Positions 1 to 7,466 of a stretch of DNA of 64,000 nt are shown piece after piece. Numbering within the stretch: position 1 is the stretch's first letter; each line of letters begins with the position of its first letter. The notes below the pieces were generated by a model. It was not told the origin of the DNA and did not search any database. It worked only from the letters and a program-made list of their open reading frames with translations. Source of the stretch: Streptomyces sp. BK208 (GTDB lineage: Bacteria; Actinomycetota; Actinomycetes; Streptomycetales; Streptomycetaceae); contig NZ_SOAV01000009.1 of the NCBI RefSeq assembly GCF_004364245.1, positions 124,001-188,000 of the forward strand, read 5' to 3'. Both the position numbers and the translations under genes were made by a program.

Positions 1-168
1 AGTGATCAGAGCTTCGAGGGCTTCCGCAGCCTGCGGCGTGAGGTTGCGATCCGATCTGTCCTGTCTGTCCCAAGCGAACCCGTCCTTTGACATCCGATCG
101 AGGCGTTTGGCAACGAACTCAGTCGTCTCGGCTTGCCCGACAGGAAATCCAGTCGGAGGGGTGATCAC
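1..168 (-). CDS. possible N-terminal part of an unrecognised gene, cut by the left window edge
   Basis: A minus-strand reading frame is open from position 168 (GTG) to the window edge, 56 codons. It reads as a soluble, charged N-terminus with no motif I recognise. An internal ATG at 93 would begin MSKDGFAW. No clear Shine-Dalgarno precedes either start. Only 36 of the 56 codons end in G or C, well below the >90% usual in the genes to its right. This is therefore either a laterally acquired gene, the decayed edge of one, or chance. No function is assigned. Confidence 0.3.
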   Translation of the reverse strand, partial: MITPPTGFPVGQAETTEFVAKRLDRMSKDGFAWDRQDRSDRNLTPQAAEALEALIT

Positions 169-583
169 GCTGCGGCGCCGAATGCCGGTATCGACAGGAG
201 TGGAGAGCACTGCCCCGCCTGCCGAGGTGTCGTGTCGACGACAAACGCGGGAGTAAGCAGCGCCGTCCGTTGCTGGACCGCGCGACGGTCAGGTTCGAAG
301 ACGCATTGCCGGTCCGGCCGTTTCGGTGGTCGTGGGGCGGACGCAATTTCCCCGGACGGTGCTGGGCGGCGGCTACAGCGGAGTGCCGTCTGTGACAAGC
401 GGCCGCAAGAGCTGCGAATGACGAAGAAGAGGAGCGTCAAAGTGTCACCTGGTGACCATCGGGTGACCGCTGCCCGCCGGGCGATTTGTCGGATCCCGGG
501 GAAGGATGGGAGAGCGCCACGGCGAGCAATCACCCGCCGACGCCCCCTCGCACATCACCCGAACCGCGCCGGAAGGACATGTC
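169..583. other. non-coding interval upstream of the esterase gene
   Basis: About 415 bases with only overlapping short frames and no credible gene. Its right part carries the esterase promoter region, including the 27-bp element at 485-511 and the Shine-Dalgarno at 571-577. The left half is less GC-rich than the rest of the window. I see no terminator or mobile-element boundary in it. Confidence 0.6.
485..511 (+). promoter_or_regulatory. 27-bp putative AraC-regulator operator, copy 1
   Basis: TTTGTCGG, six bases, then GGGAAGGATGGGA. The same 21 fixed positions with the same 6-base gap occur at 4095-4121, next to the AraC-family gene. Copy 1 ends 72 nt before the esterase ATG at 584. That the AraC protein binds here is inference. 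Confidence 0.6.
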
Positions 584-2020
584 ATGACCGCCACCGCACC
601 CAAGGCTCCGACTGCACCAGGGGTGCGGTCCTGGTGGGGGATCCCGTACGCCACCGCCGAGCGGTACCGCCGCCCCGTGGTCGCTGAGTTCGATCCGAAC
701 CTCCCTTATGACCGCAAGGGCGTCGTCTCCATCCAGCCCGACAGCGGCGACTGGCTCGAAGCGGACAGCGGGATGGGCGAGGACTGCCTGAACCTGAACG
801 TATGGGCCCCCGAGCAGCCGGCCGGCAAAGCGCTCCCGGTGACCGTGTACATCCACGGCGGCGGATTCGAGTACGGCGCGAACACGCAGATCACCTCGAA
901 CGCCGCCGGCCTCGCCGCGACGGGGCGCGTGGTGGGCGTGTCCATCAACTACCGGCTCGGCGCCTTGGGCCCGCTCTCACTCTCGCAGTACGGCGGGAAG
1001 CTCGCCGAGGCCAGCAACCTCTTCCTCCAGGACGTCATCGCCGCACTCACCTGGATCCAGCGGAACATCGCCCACTTCGGGGGCGACCCCGACAACGTCA
1101 CCGTCTACGGCCACAGCGGCGGCGCCTATACCTCCTACGGTCTGCTCGGCGCCTCTTCCGCCGACGGTCTGTACCGGCGTCTGGCCGGGTTCTCCGGCGG
1201 ACCCGCCCGCTCGATTCCGGCCTGGTGGGCCGAGGAGCTCGCGCACCGGTTCGTCACCGAGCTCGGCGTCGCGGACAACCCGGAGAAGCTGCTCGACCTC
1301 GACCCGCTCCCCCTGCGGGACGCCCTGCGCAAGGTCCTTCCGACGGACCTCGGCGTCCGCGGCGGGGTGGACAACCAGGCCACCGGCGTCGTCCTGGACA
1401 TCGGACAGCCAGGCGCGGTGGTACACGCTCACCCCCTGGACGTCCTGGCCTCGGGCGCGCGCCGCGACGTCGACGTGCTGCTGAGCATGGCCAGCGACGA
1501 CATGGGCTGGTGGGTGGCGAACGACCTCGACCGGTTCGACCCGCAGACGATCGACCGCGTCGTCGACGAGGTCGCGGGGTGGCGCATTTCCCGCTCCCGC
1601 GCCAAGAAGATCGTCGATACCTATGACCAGGGCGGCCGTACCCCGGCCGAGGTCCGCGCCGCAGTCATGGCGGACTACCTCTTCGCGATCCCCGCCGCCC
1701 GCGGCGCCCTGGCCCACGCCGCCGCGGGCGGCAACGCACACCTTCTGGTGATCGGCCCCGCCGAGGGCGCGCCCGCCGTACACGGCACCGAGATGTATGC
1801 CCTGGTCGGCCAAGAGCAGCCGGGCCGCAGCGCCGAACAGGCCGAGCGCGACACCCGGATCCGCGACATCGTGCTCGACTTCGCCACCGGCGAGCACTCC
1901 CGCCTGTGGCCCGCCGTCACGGACAAGCCCACCGCGGAAACCGTCGGCAACTCCCCCTTCGAGGGCACCGCGCACTACCAGCAGGTCCTCGACCTGTGGG
2001 AGGGCATCGAACGCCCCTGA
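584..2020 (+). CDS. type-B carboxylesterase (alpha/beta hydrolase)
   Basis: A 478-aa serine hydrolase of the carboxylesterase type-B/para-nitrobenzyl esterase family, expected to hydrolyse carboxylic esters in the cytoplasm (no signal peptide). Visible motifs are the family signature EDCLNLNVW near residues 66-74, the oxyanion-hole HGGG at 91-94 and the nucleophile elbow GHSGG with Ser178; most homologues have GESAG there. The ATG at 584 is chosen over an upstream ATG at 506 because GGAAGGA lies just before it and the first 26 codons of the longer frame look non-coding. It probably forms an operon with the oxidoreductase gene 63 nt downstream. The 27-bp element at 485-511 suggests control by the AraC-family regulator encoded nearby. 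Substrate unknown. Confidence 0.9.
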   Translation: MTATAPKAPTAPGVRSWWGIPYATAERYRRPVVAEFDPNLPYDRKGVVSIQPDSGDWLEADSGMGEDCLNLNVWAPEQPAGKALPVTVYIHGGGFEYGANTQITSNAAGLAATGRVVGVSINYRLGALGPLSLSQYGGKLAEASNLFLQDVIAALTWIQRNIAHFGGDPDNVTVYGHSGGAYTSYGLLGASSADGLYRRLAGFSGGPARSIPAWWAEELAHRFVTELGVADNPEKLLDLDPLPLRDALRKVLPTDLGVRGGVDNQATGVVLDIGQPGAVVHAHPLDVLASGARRDVDVLLSMASDDMGWWVANDLDRFDPQTIDRVVDEVAGWRISRSRAKKIVDTYDQGGRTPAEVRAAVMADYLFAIPAARGALAHAAAGGNAHLLVIGPAEGAPAVHGTEMYALVGQEQPGRSAEQAERDTRIRDIVLDFATGEHSRLWPAVTDKPTAETVGNSPFEGTAHYQQVLDLWEGIERP

Positions 2021-2083
2021 CGACTTCCGGGTCGCCATCCGGAACAGCGCACCCAGAGGGCGAAACAGAGTGAGGAACTCGGC

Positions 2084-3106
2084 ATGAGCCAATCAACAGC
2101 AGCCGGCGACGCCGTACAGGCGACGATGCGGGCCGTCGTCGTCACCCGGCCCGGCGGCCTCGACGCACTGGAGATCAAGGAAGTGCCGGTGCCCGTCCGC
2201 AAGCCCCGCTGGGTGCGGATCCGGGTGAAGGCGTTCGGCGTCAACGAGTCCGAGGTCACCACCCGCAAGGGCGAGTCAGATGCGGAGGTCACCTACCCGC
2301 GCGTTCCCGGCATCGAGGGCGTCGGCGTGGTCGACGAGGCCGACGAGGACAGCGGACTGCGGCCAGGCCAGCATGTGGCGACCATGATGGGCAACATGGG
2401 CCGCTCGTACGACGGCTCGTACGCCCAGTACGTGACCGTCCCCGCGGCGCAGGTCATCCCGTTCGACACCAGCCTGCCGTGGGACCTCGCCGGCGCGCTG
2501 CCGGAGATGTTCCAGACCGCGTACGGCTCCCTCGCCACGGGCCTGGGCCTGCGAGCGGGGCAGACACTGCTGATCCGCGGCGGCACCTCCACGGTCGGGC
2601 TGAGCGCGGCCACGATCGCGAAGGACCTGGGAGCCACCGTGCTGTCCACCACCCGCAGCCCGGACCGGGCAGGGGAACTGCGGGCCGTGGGCGTCGACCA
2701 TCCCCTCGTCGACAACGGCACCCTCGCCGACCAGGTGCGCGAGCTGCTGCCGGACGGTGTCGACGCCGCACTGGAACTGGTGGGCTGCTCGGTCCTCGCC
2801 GACACCCTCCGCACCGTCCGCCGCCACGGCACCGTCTGCTTCACCGGAGCCCTGGCGGGCCAGTGGACGATCCCCGACTTCACCCCGTTCATGATCCCCA
2901 GCGGGGTGCGGCTGACCAGCTACGCAGGCGAGGCCGCCGACCTGCCGGCCGACGTCTTCGCCCACCAGCTCCAGGCCATCACCGAAGGGCGCCTCAAGGT
3001 CCCGGTCGCCAAGGTCTACCACGGCCTGGAACAGGTCCGTGACGCCCAGGCCGACCTCGAGTCCGGCACCACCCCGGGCAAGCACGTCGTCGTCCTGGAC
3101 GACTGA
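2084..3106 (+). CDS. MDR-family NAD(P)H:quinone oxidoreductase-like protein
   Basis: A 340-aa zinc-independent medium-chain dehydrogenase/reductase. The N-terminal catalytic fold starts around MRAVVV at residue 15. The nucleotide-binding stretch IRGGTSTVG lies near 164-172. Structural-zinc cysteines are absent, as expected for the quinone oxidoreductase/enoyl reductase branch. The predicted role is NADPH-dependent reduction of a quinone or an alpha,beta-unsaturated carbonyl. The ATG at 2084 has GTGAGGA upstream; an alternative start is the ATG at 2126. It lies 63 nt after the esterase on the same strand and is probably co-transcribed. Its 3' end faces the AraC gene, 30 nt away. Substrate not inferable. 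Confidence 0.9.
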   Translation: MSQSTAAGDAVQATMRAVVVTRPGGLDALEIKEVPVPVRKPRWVRIRVKAFGVNESEVTTRKGESDAEVTYPRVPGIEGVGVVDEADEDSGLRPGQHVATMMGNMGRSYDGSYAQYVTVPAAQVIPFDTSLPWDLAGALPEMFQTAYGSLATGLGLRAGQTLLIRGGTSTVGLSAATIAKDLGATVLSTTRSPDRAGELRAVGVDHPLVDNGTLADQVRELLPDGVDAALELVGCSVLADTLRTVRRHGTVCFTGALAGQWTIPDFTPFMIPSGVRLTSYAGEAADLPADVFAHQLQAITEGRLKVPVAKVYHGLEQVRDAQADLESGTTPGKHVVVLDD

Positions 3107-3136
3107 GAATCGGACCATCGGGGCGCCGCACTCCGC

Positions 3137-4069
3137 TCACGGCCCTGTCACGTCCTCCCGGGCCGCGAACGCGGCCGGCGGGATGCCGGTGCGGTCGCGG
3201 AAGAAGCGCCCGAAGTTCGCGGGATCGGTGAAACCGAGGTGAGCGGCCACAGCGCGGGCGTCCCACCGGGCATCTCCCAGCAGACGCCGGGCTTCGAGGA
3301 GGCGCCGCTCGTCGATGAGCTCCCGCACCCCCTTGCCGGTGGCCTCCCGGGCAGCGCGGCTGAGGGTGCGGACCGAGCAGCCGAGCAGCTCGGCGTAGTC
3401 CGCGGCCCGGTGCAGTTCGCGGAAGCGCAGCTCCAGGGCATCCACGAACCGCCCGTAGGTGTCACCACGGCCCGTTCCGGCCGTCGCCGCGCCCGCGGGG
3501 GTGATGCCAGCGGCGCCCGCGAGGCGCAGCAGCAGCGATTCGAGCAGGTTGCGCCGCAGGGCGTGGTGGACATCGAGAGGGCGGCGCCCGAGGGCCCGGT
3601 GTTCGTCCAGGAGCTGCAGGGCCGTCTGCTGGAGCCAGGCGGCGTCGTCGGGGTGCGGGCTGAGCACGGCAGGGGCGTCGTGCGCGGTGAGCGGTGCCAG
3701 GAGACGCGCGATTTCGGGCCTCAGCACATCCGGCTCGAACAGGATGAACGGGCCGCGGGCGGCGCCGGGCGGATGCCAGCACTGCACGTGTCCGGGACGC
3801 ACCCACAACCACTGGCCGGGCGTCACCGTCCGCGTGACGTGGTCGACGTCGTGCTGCAGCTCACCCTCGGTGACCGCGATGAGGTAGTGGAAGGTGGCAC
3901 GGCCCGGACGGGGCGGGTTCCACGGCCAGTCGTCGTGCTGGGCGAAGAAGTCCTCGACGGTACTTACCTCAAGGCCGTACGGAGTGCCGACCGGGGGCTG
4001 GAAACCGTACAGCGGGACCTCGGCCGGTCCGGCCTGGCCGCTCGGGCTCGGGTGTCGCTTGTCGACCAT
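3137..4069 (-). CDS. AraC-family transcriptional regulator
   Basis: A 310-aa regulator with an N-terminal cupin-like sensing domain (about residues 30-180, with GQWLWVRPGHVQCW) and a C-terminal double helix-turn-helix of AraC type (about 205-305: CSVRTLSRAAREATG and FTDPANFGRFFRDRTG are the two HTH cores). It probably senses a small molecule and controls adjacent genes. The ATG at 4069 is used; the longer frame upstream crosses the divergent promoter region and is unlikely. The gene is convergent with the oxidoreductase and divergent from the YjbR gene. A conserved 27-bp element at 4095-4121 sits 25 nt upstream of its start, and a copy precedes the esterase operon. This suggests autoregulation plus control of both neighbouring operons. 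Confidence 0.9.
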   Translation of the reverse strand: MVDKRHPSPSGQAGPAEVPLYGFQPPVGTPYGLEVSTVEDFFAQHDDWPWNPPRPGRATFHYLIAVTEGELQHDVDHVTRTVTPGQWLWVRPGHVQCWHPPGAARGPFILFEPDVLRPEIARLLAPLTAHDAPAVLSPHPDDAAWLQQTALQLLDEHRALGRRPLDVHHALRRNLLESLLLRLAGAAGITPAGAATAGTGRGDTYGRFVDALELRFRELHRAADYAELLGCSVRTLSRAAREATGKGVRELIDERRLLEARRLLGDARWDARAVAAHLGFTDPANFGRFFRDRTGIPPAAFAAREDVTGP

Positions 4070-4094
4070 CACGTGTCCGCAGCCTACCGCCCTT

Positions 4095-4121
4095 TTTGTC
4101 GGCTTCGAGGGAAGGATGGGA
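4095..4121 (+). promoter_or_regulatory. 27-bp putative AraC-regulator operator, copy 2
   Basis: TTTGTCGG, six bases (cttcga), then GGGAAGGATGGGA, identical at all 21 fixed positions to copy 1 at 485-511. It lies in the divergent intergenic region, 25 nt from the AraC start and 65 nt from the YjbR start at 4187. Confidence 0.6.
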
Positions 4122-4186
4122 CGTGCCGGCGCGACCGCCGAGACATCCGACGTCCCTGCCGCAGCCACCCGAGGAAGGCAACGCCC

Positions 4187-4582
4187 ATGAACGGATCGAC
4201 CCTGTACAAGACCGCCGCCGATCATGCGGAGGGACTCCCCGGAGCCCAGCTGGAGCATCCCTTCGGCGACGACTGGGAGGTCTTCAAGGTACGCGGCAAG
4301 GTGTTCATGCTGATGACCGAGGTGCCGGGGCGTCCCGTGGTGATCCTCAAAGCGGACCCCGGCGAGGCCCTCGACCTGCGGGAACACAACAGCCACATCA
4401 CCCCCGGCTACCACATGAACAAGAAGCACTGGATCACGCTGGAGGGCGGTGACGGCGTCGACAAGGAACTCGTCGGAGAGCTCGTCACCGAGTCCTACCG
4501 GCTCGTCGTCTCCCGTCTCCCCAAGGCCGAGCGCCCCGTCGACCCGCACACCTACGGCAGCACCACGCGGGCGGCCCGGTGA
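4187..4582 (+). CDS. MmcQ/YjbR-family protein, first of a tandem pair
   Basis: A 131-aa protein of the MmcQ/YjbR (DUF419) family, small CyaY-like-fold proteins proposed to bind DNA. Family hallmarks are GAQLEHPFGDDWEVFKVRGKVFML near residues 17-40 and the GYHMNKKHW segment near 71-79. The ATG is preceded by GAGGAAGG at 4171-4178. The stop codon overlaps the GTG of the next, related gene by 4 nt, so the two are translationally coupled. It is divergent from the AraC regulator and has the 27-bp element 65 nt upstream. The biological role of the family is unsettled; I infer nothing beyond regulation with its neighbours. Confidence 0.85.
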   Translation: MNGSTLYKTAADHAEGLPGAQLEHPFGDDWEVFKVRGKVFMLMTEVPGRPVVILKADPGEALDLREHNSHITPGYHMNKKHWITLEGGDGVDKELVGELVTESYRLVVSRLPKAERPVDPHTYGSTTRAAR

Positions 4583-4947
4583 GCGCGGCCGGCGACCGGC
4601 TCCAGGACACCGTCCGTCAGGCGGCCCTCGCGCTGCCCGGAACAGACCACGGCTACCCGTTCACCAAGCACCTTGACGTGTACAAGGTCGCGGGCAAGGT
4701 GTTCCTGATCGTCACCGACGACCCGGACGAACAGATCATCACGGTCAAGTGCGAACCCGAACACGCCCGCGCGCAAGTTCGCCGCTACGCCACGATCACA
4801 CCGGGCCGCTACCTCGACAAACGGCACTGGATCTCACTCGGACCAGGCCCCGGCATCACCGAGCGGCTGGTCACAGACGCGGTCGAGGATTCCTACGACC
4901 TGGCCGTCGAACGGCTGCCGCGACGCGACCGCCCTGATGCTCGATGA
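4579..4947 (+). CDS. MmcQ/YjbR-family protein, second of a tandem pair
   Basis: A 122-aa paralogue of the preceding protein. It shares the same layout: a DHGYPFTKHLDVYKVAGKVFLIV segment near residues 20-43 and GRYLDKRHW near 75-83. It starts at a GTG overlapping the previous stop (GTGA). The two copies have diverged clearly, so this is an old duplication rather than a recent one. The pair may act as a heteromer; that is inference. rarA follows after an 86-nt gap. Confidence 0.85.
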   Translation: MSAAGDRLQDTVRQAALALPGTDHGYPFTKHLDVYKVAGKVFLIVTDDPDEQIITVKCEPEHARAQVRRYATITPGRYLDKRHWISLGPGPGITERLVTDAVEDSYDLAVERLPRRDRPDAR

Positions 4948-5033
4948 GCACCACGAGCGCCTGAGCCCTCGCTCCCCAGCGGCCGTGCCACGCCCGCCGC
5001 ATCCGCACACGACACCTTCGACGCGAGAGACCG

Positions 5034-6338
5034 ATGGAACCGACCCTGCCGCTCTTCGACGAGGAGCCCGCCCGGCCACTCGCCTACCGCCTGCGCCCTA
5101 CCCGGCTGGAAGACGTCGTCGGGCAGGACCACATCCTGGCCCAGGACGCCCCGCTGGGCCGCATGGTCGCCCAGCAGCGTCTCGGCTCCGCCATACTGTG
5201 GGGCCCGCCCGGCGTCGGAAAGACGACCATCGCCCGCCTCCTCGCGGACAGCAGCAACCTGGCCTTCGAACCGGTGTCGGCCACCTTCTCCGGCGTGGCC
5301 GAACTGCGGAAGGTCTTCGCCGCCGCCCGCAGCCGGCGCACCATCGGCCAGGGCACCCTGCTGTTCGTCGACGAGATCCACCGCTTCAACCGCGCCCAGC
5401 AGGACAGCTTCCTGCCCTACGTCGAGGACGGCACGATCACCCTGATCGGCGCCACCACCGAGAACCCGAGCTTCGAACTCAACGGCGCCCTGCTCTCCCG
5501 CACCCAGGTCCTCGTCCTCAAACGCCTCGACGAAACTGCCCTGTCCACACTCCTCGACCGCGCCGAGCAGCTCATCGGACACCGGCTGCCCCTGGACGAC
5601 GACGCGCGCAGCGCCTTGATCGCCATGGCCGACGGCGACGGCCGCTACCTCCTCAACACAGCCGAACAGCTCCAGGCCCTCCCGGACACCGGCACCCCCC
5701 TGGACACCGCCGCGCTCGCCCACCACATCCAGCAGCGTGCCCCGCTGTACGACAAGGCGCAGGAGGGCCACTACAACCTGATCTCCGCGCTGCACAAGTC
5801 GATGCGCGGCTCCGACCCGGACGCGGCCCTGTACTGGCTCGCCCGCATGCTCGACGGCGGCGAGGACCCCCTGTTCGTAGCCCGCCGTCTGGTCCGCTTC
5901 GCGAACGAGGACATCGGCATGGCCGACCCGCACGCCGTCCAGCAGGCCCTTGCCGCCTGGGACGTGTACGAGCGCCTCGGCTCTCCCGAGGGCGAACTGG
6001 CGATCGCCCAGGCCGTCGTCCACCTCGCCACCGCCCCCAAATCCATCGCCGTCCACCGCGGCCTCATCGCCGCGCACCGCGCCGTCCGCCGCACCGGCTC
6101 CCTTATGCCGCCCGCCCACATCCTCAACGCCCCGACCCGGCTGATGAAAGACCTCGGCTACGGCAAGGACTACCAGTACGACCCCGACACCACCGACGGC
6201 TTCTCCGGCGCCGACTACTTCCCCGACGGTATGGACCGCGAGACGTACTACCAGCCCACCCGCAACGGCTACGAAGCCCAGCTCACCGAGCGCCTACGCC
6301 ACTGGGCCGCCTTGCGCGCTCGTCGACGCAGCGGCTGA
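5034..6338 (+). CDS. rarA: replication-associated recombination protein RarA/MgsA (AAA+ ATPase)
   Basis: A 434-aa AAA+ ATPase of the RarA/MgsA/WRNIP1 family, related to clamp-loader subunits and acting at stalled replication forks. Visible are Walker A GPPGVGKT at 57-64, Walker B LLFVDEIH at 109-116, sensor 1 GATTENPSFE near 143-152, and the C-terminal tetramerisation domain with the family sequence RFANEDIGMADP. The length is normal for the family. The ATG at 5034 follows GCGAGAGA, a weak Shine-Dalgarno. It follows the YjbR pair on the same strand with an 86-nt gap, so co-transcription is possible. Confidence 0.93.
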   Translation: MEPTLPLFDEEPARPLAYRLRPTRLEDVVGQDHILAQDAPLGRMVAQQRLGSAILWGPPGVGKTTIARLLADSSNLAFEPVSATFSGVAELRKVFAAARSRRTIGQGTLLFVDEIHRFNRAQQDSFLPYVEDGTITLIGATTENPSFELNGALLSRTQVLVLKRLDETALSTLLDRAEQLIGHRLPLDDDARSALIAMADGDGRYLLNTAEQLQALPDTGTPLDTAALAHHIQQRAPLYDKAQEGHYNLISALHKSMRGSDPDAALYWLARMLDGGEDPLFVARRLVRFANEDIGMADPHAVQQALAAWDVYERLGSPEGELAIAQAVVHLATAPKSIAVHRGLIAAHRAVRRTGSLMPPAHILNAPTRLMKDLGYGKDYQYDPDTTDGFSGADYFPDGMDRETYYQPTRNGYEAQLTERLRHWAALRARRRSG

Positions 6339-6437
6339 CGTGGACGCGTGGGCGGCGGGCCAGAATCTCGCGGTCGGTGGCGGGGGAAGTCGGATCCGAC
6401 GCCATGTTGAGATTCGCAGGTCGCAGGAGGCAAGAGA

Positions 6438-6785
6438 GTGATCGACGGTGAGCCGGCCGGTTGCGTCACGGTCCGGCCCGTCGAGGGCAGGCAGTGGCTG
6501 GAGCACTTCTACCTCGCTCCGGACCGGCAGGGCCGAGGGCTGGGGTCCGCCGTGCTGCGCTCCGTACTGGAGCGAACGGACGCGCAGGGCATGACCGTGG
6601 GGCTGAACGTCCTGCAGGGCAGTGCCGCCCGCCGGCTCTACGAGCGCCACGGTTTCGTCGTGGAGTCCCAGGACTCGATCGACGTCTTCATGATGCGGCC
6701 GCCCGGGGTGAGGGCGGGTGCTGCCGAGAATTCCCAGGTTCGGAATGCGGCTGCCGGCGCTGCCGTGCCGGAGGGCACGCCCTAG
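6438..6785 (+). CDS. short GNAT-family N-acetyltransferase
   Basis: A 115-aa protein with the acetyl-CoA-binding core of the GNAT fold: the beta4 strand and motif A (FYLAPDRQGRGLGSAVL, with Q-x-x-G-x-G/A type QGRGLG near residues 33-38) and motif B (AARRLYERHGF). The family is usually about 150 aa. The first strand and helices that shape the acceptor site are missing, and the C-terminal 20 residues look like unstructured run-on. The GTG at 6438 has a consensus AGGAGG at 6425-6430, so the short start seems genuinely used. No trace of the missing N-terminus is evident in other frames upstream. Substrate unknown. Confidence 0.7.
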   Translation: MIDGEPAGCVTVRPVEGRQWLEHFYLAPDRQGRGLGSAVLRSVLERTDAQGMTVGLNVLQGSAARRLYERHGFVVESQDSIDVFMMRPPGVRAGAAENSQVRNAAAGAAVPEGTP

Positions 6786-6788
6786 GCT
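6783..6788 (+). promoter_or_regulatory. -10 box for a leaderless SLATT-protein transcript
   Basis: TAGGCT lies exactly 7 nt before the ATG at 6796, and no Shine-Dalgarno is present. The same spacing is seen at three other genes in the window. It lies at the 3' end of the GNAT gene. Confidence 0.45.
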
Positions 6789-6795
6789 CGGCGGT

Positions 6796-7368
6796 ATGGG
6801 ACAGCGGGGTGGGGCGGAGCAACAGGCGGACGTGGCGCAGAAGTTCACCGGTATGCGGCCGATGGAGCCGCCGCCTGCCGGGTCGGACGCGCTCGGGGTG
6901 ACGACCCACTACCTGACGCATTTCAGGAAGGAATACACCCGCACGCGCGAGCTGATGAAGAAGAAGGCCCGCCGGACCACCGTGGGGATCGCGGCCCTGA
7001 ACGGACTGATCGCCGTGCTCGGTGTGGCCGTCGCGGCCTGGAGGTCCTACGCCCCCTGGCTCGGGCTGGCGAGTACCGGTGTCGCGGGCATCGTCGGTGT
7101 GATCTCGGCGTGGAGCGGTCTCATGCGCCACCACGAGCTGTGGCAGCAGCGGAGTCTGATACTCGCGGAACTCCAGCGCGTCATCCGGAACGTCGAGCGC
7201 CGGGAAGCGGCGGGCGACGACCGGCAGCTCATCGCCCGGGAAGCGATGGAGCTGCTCGACGCGACGCTGAGCCAGGACGCCAGCAACTGGGGCAGCCTGA
7301 GCCGGACTCCGCTGGCCGGAGCCCCGTACCCGTCCCTCTCGGCGCCCGCCGAACGCTCGCAGGAGTGA
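6796..7368 (+). CDS. SLATT/DUF4231-type two-TM membrane protein
   Basis: A 190-aa protein with a helical cytoplasmic N-terminus, two predicted membrane helices (about 62-82 and 88-107) and a C-terminal coiled region rich in charged residues (ILAELQRVIRNVERRE). This is the layout of SLATT/DUF4231 proteins. SLATT domains are known as membrane effectors in some nucleotide-signalling defence systems, but no SMODS, SLOG or other sensor gene is adjacent here, so the role is open. The ATG at 6796 lacks a Shine-Dalgarno, and a TAGGCT box 7 nt upstream points to a leaderless mRNA. A second SLATT-like protein lies at 30156-30914. Confidence 0.7.
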   Translation: MGQRGGAEQQADVAQKFTGMRPMEPPPAGSDALGVTTHYLTHFRKEYTRTRELMKKKARRTTVGIAALNGLIAVLGVAVAAWRSYAPWLGLASTGVAGIVGVISAWSGLMRHHELWQQRSLILAELQRVIRNVERREAAGDDRQLIAREAMELLDATLSQDASNWGSLSRTPLAGAPYPSLSAPAERSQE

Positions 7369-7466
7369 CGACGGCGCCGCCCGTGGCCGCCCGGCCGGCG
7401 ACAGCCCTCGTACCGCTCCGCGGGTCCCGCCGACGGCCACGGCCCCGGCAGCCTGCGGGACTGCCG

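Noticed and set aside
977..2092. 371-codon minus-strand frame opposite the esterase
   Set aside because: No motif, Gly/Val/Arg-rich shadow of a clearly recognised esterase.
6796..7368. SLATT protein as part of a CBASS-type defence system
   Set aside because: No nucleotidyltransferase, SLOG or ubiquitin-like genes within several kilobases.
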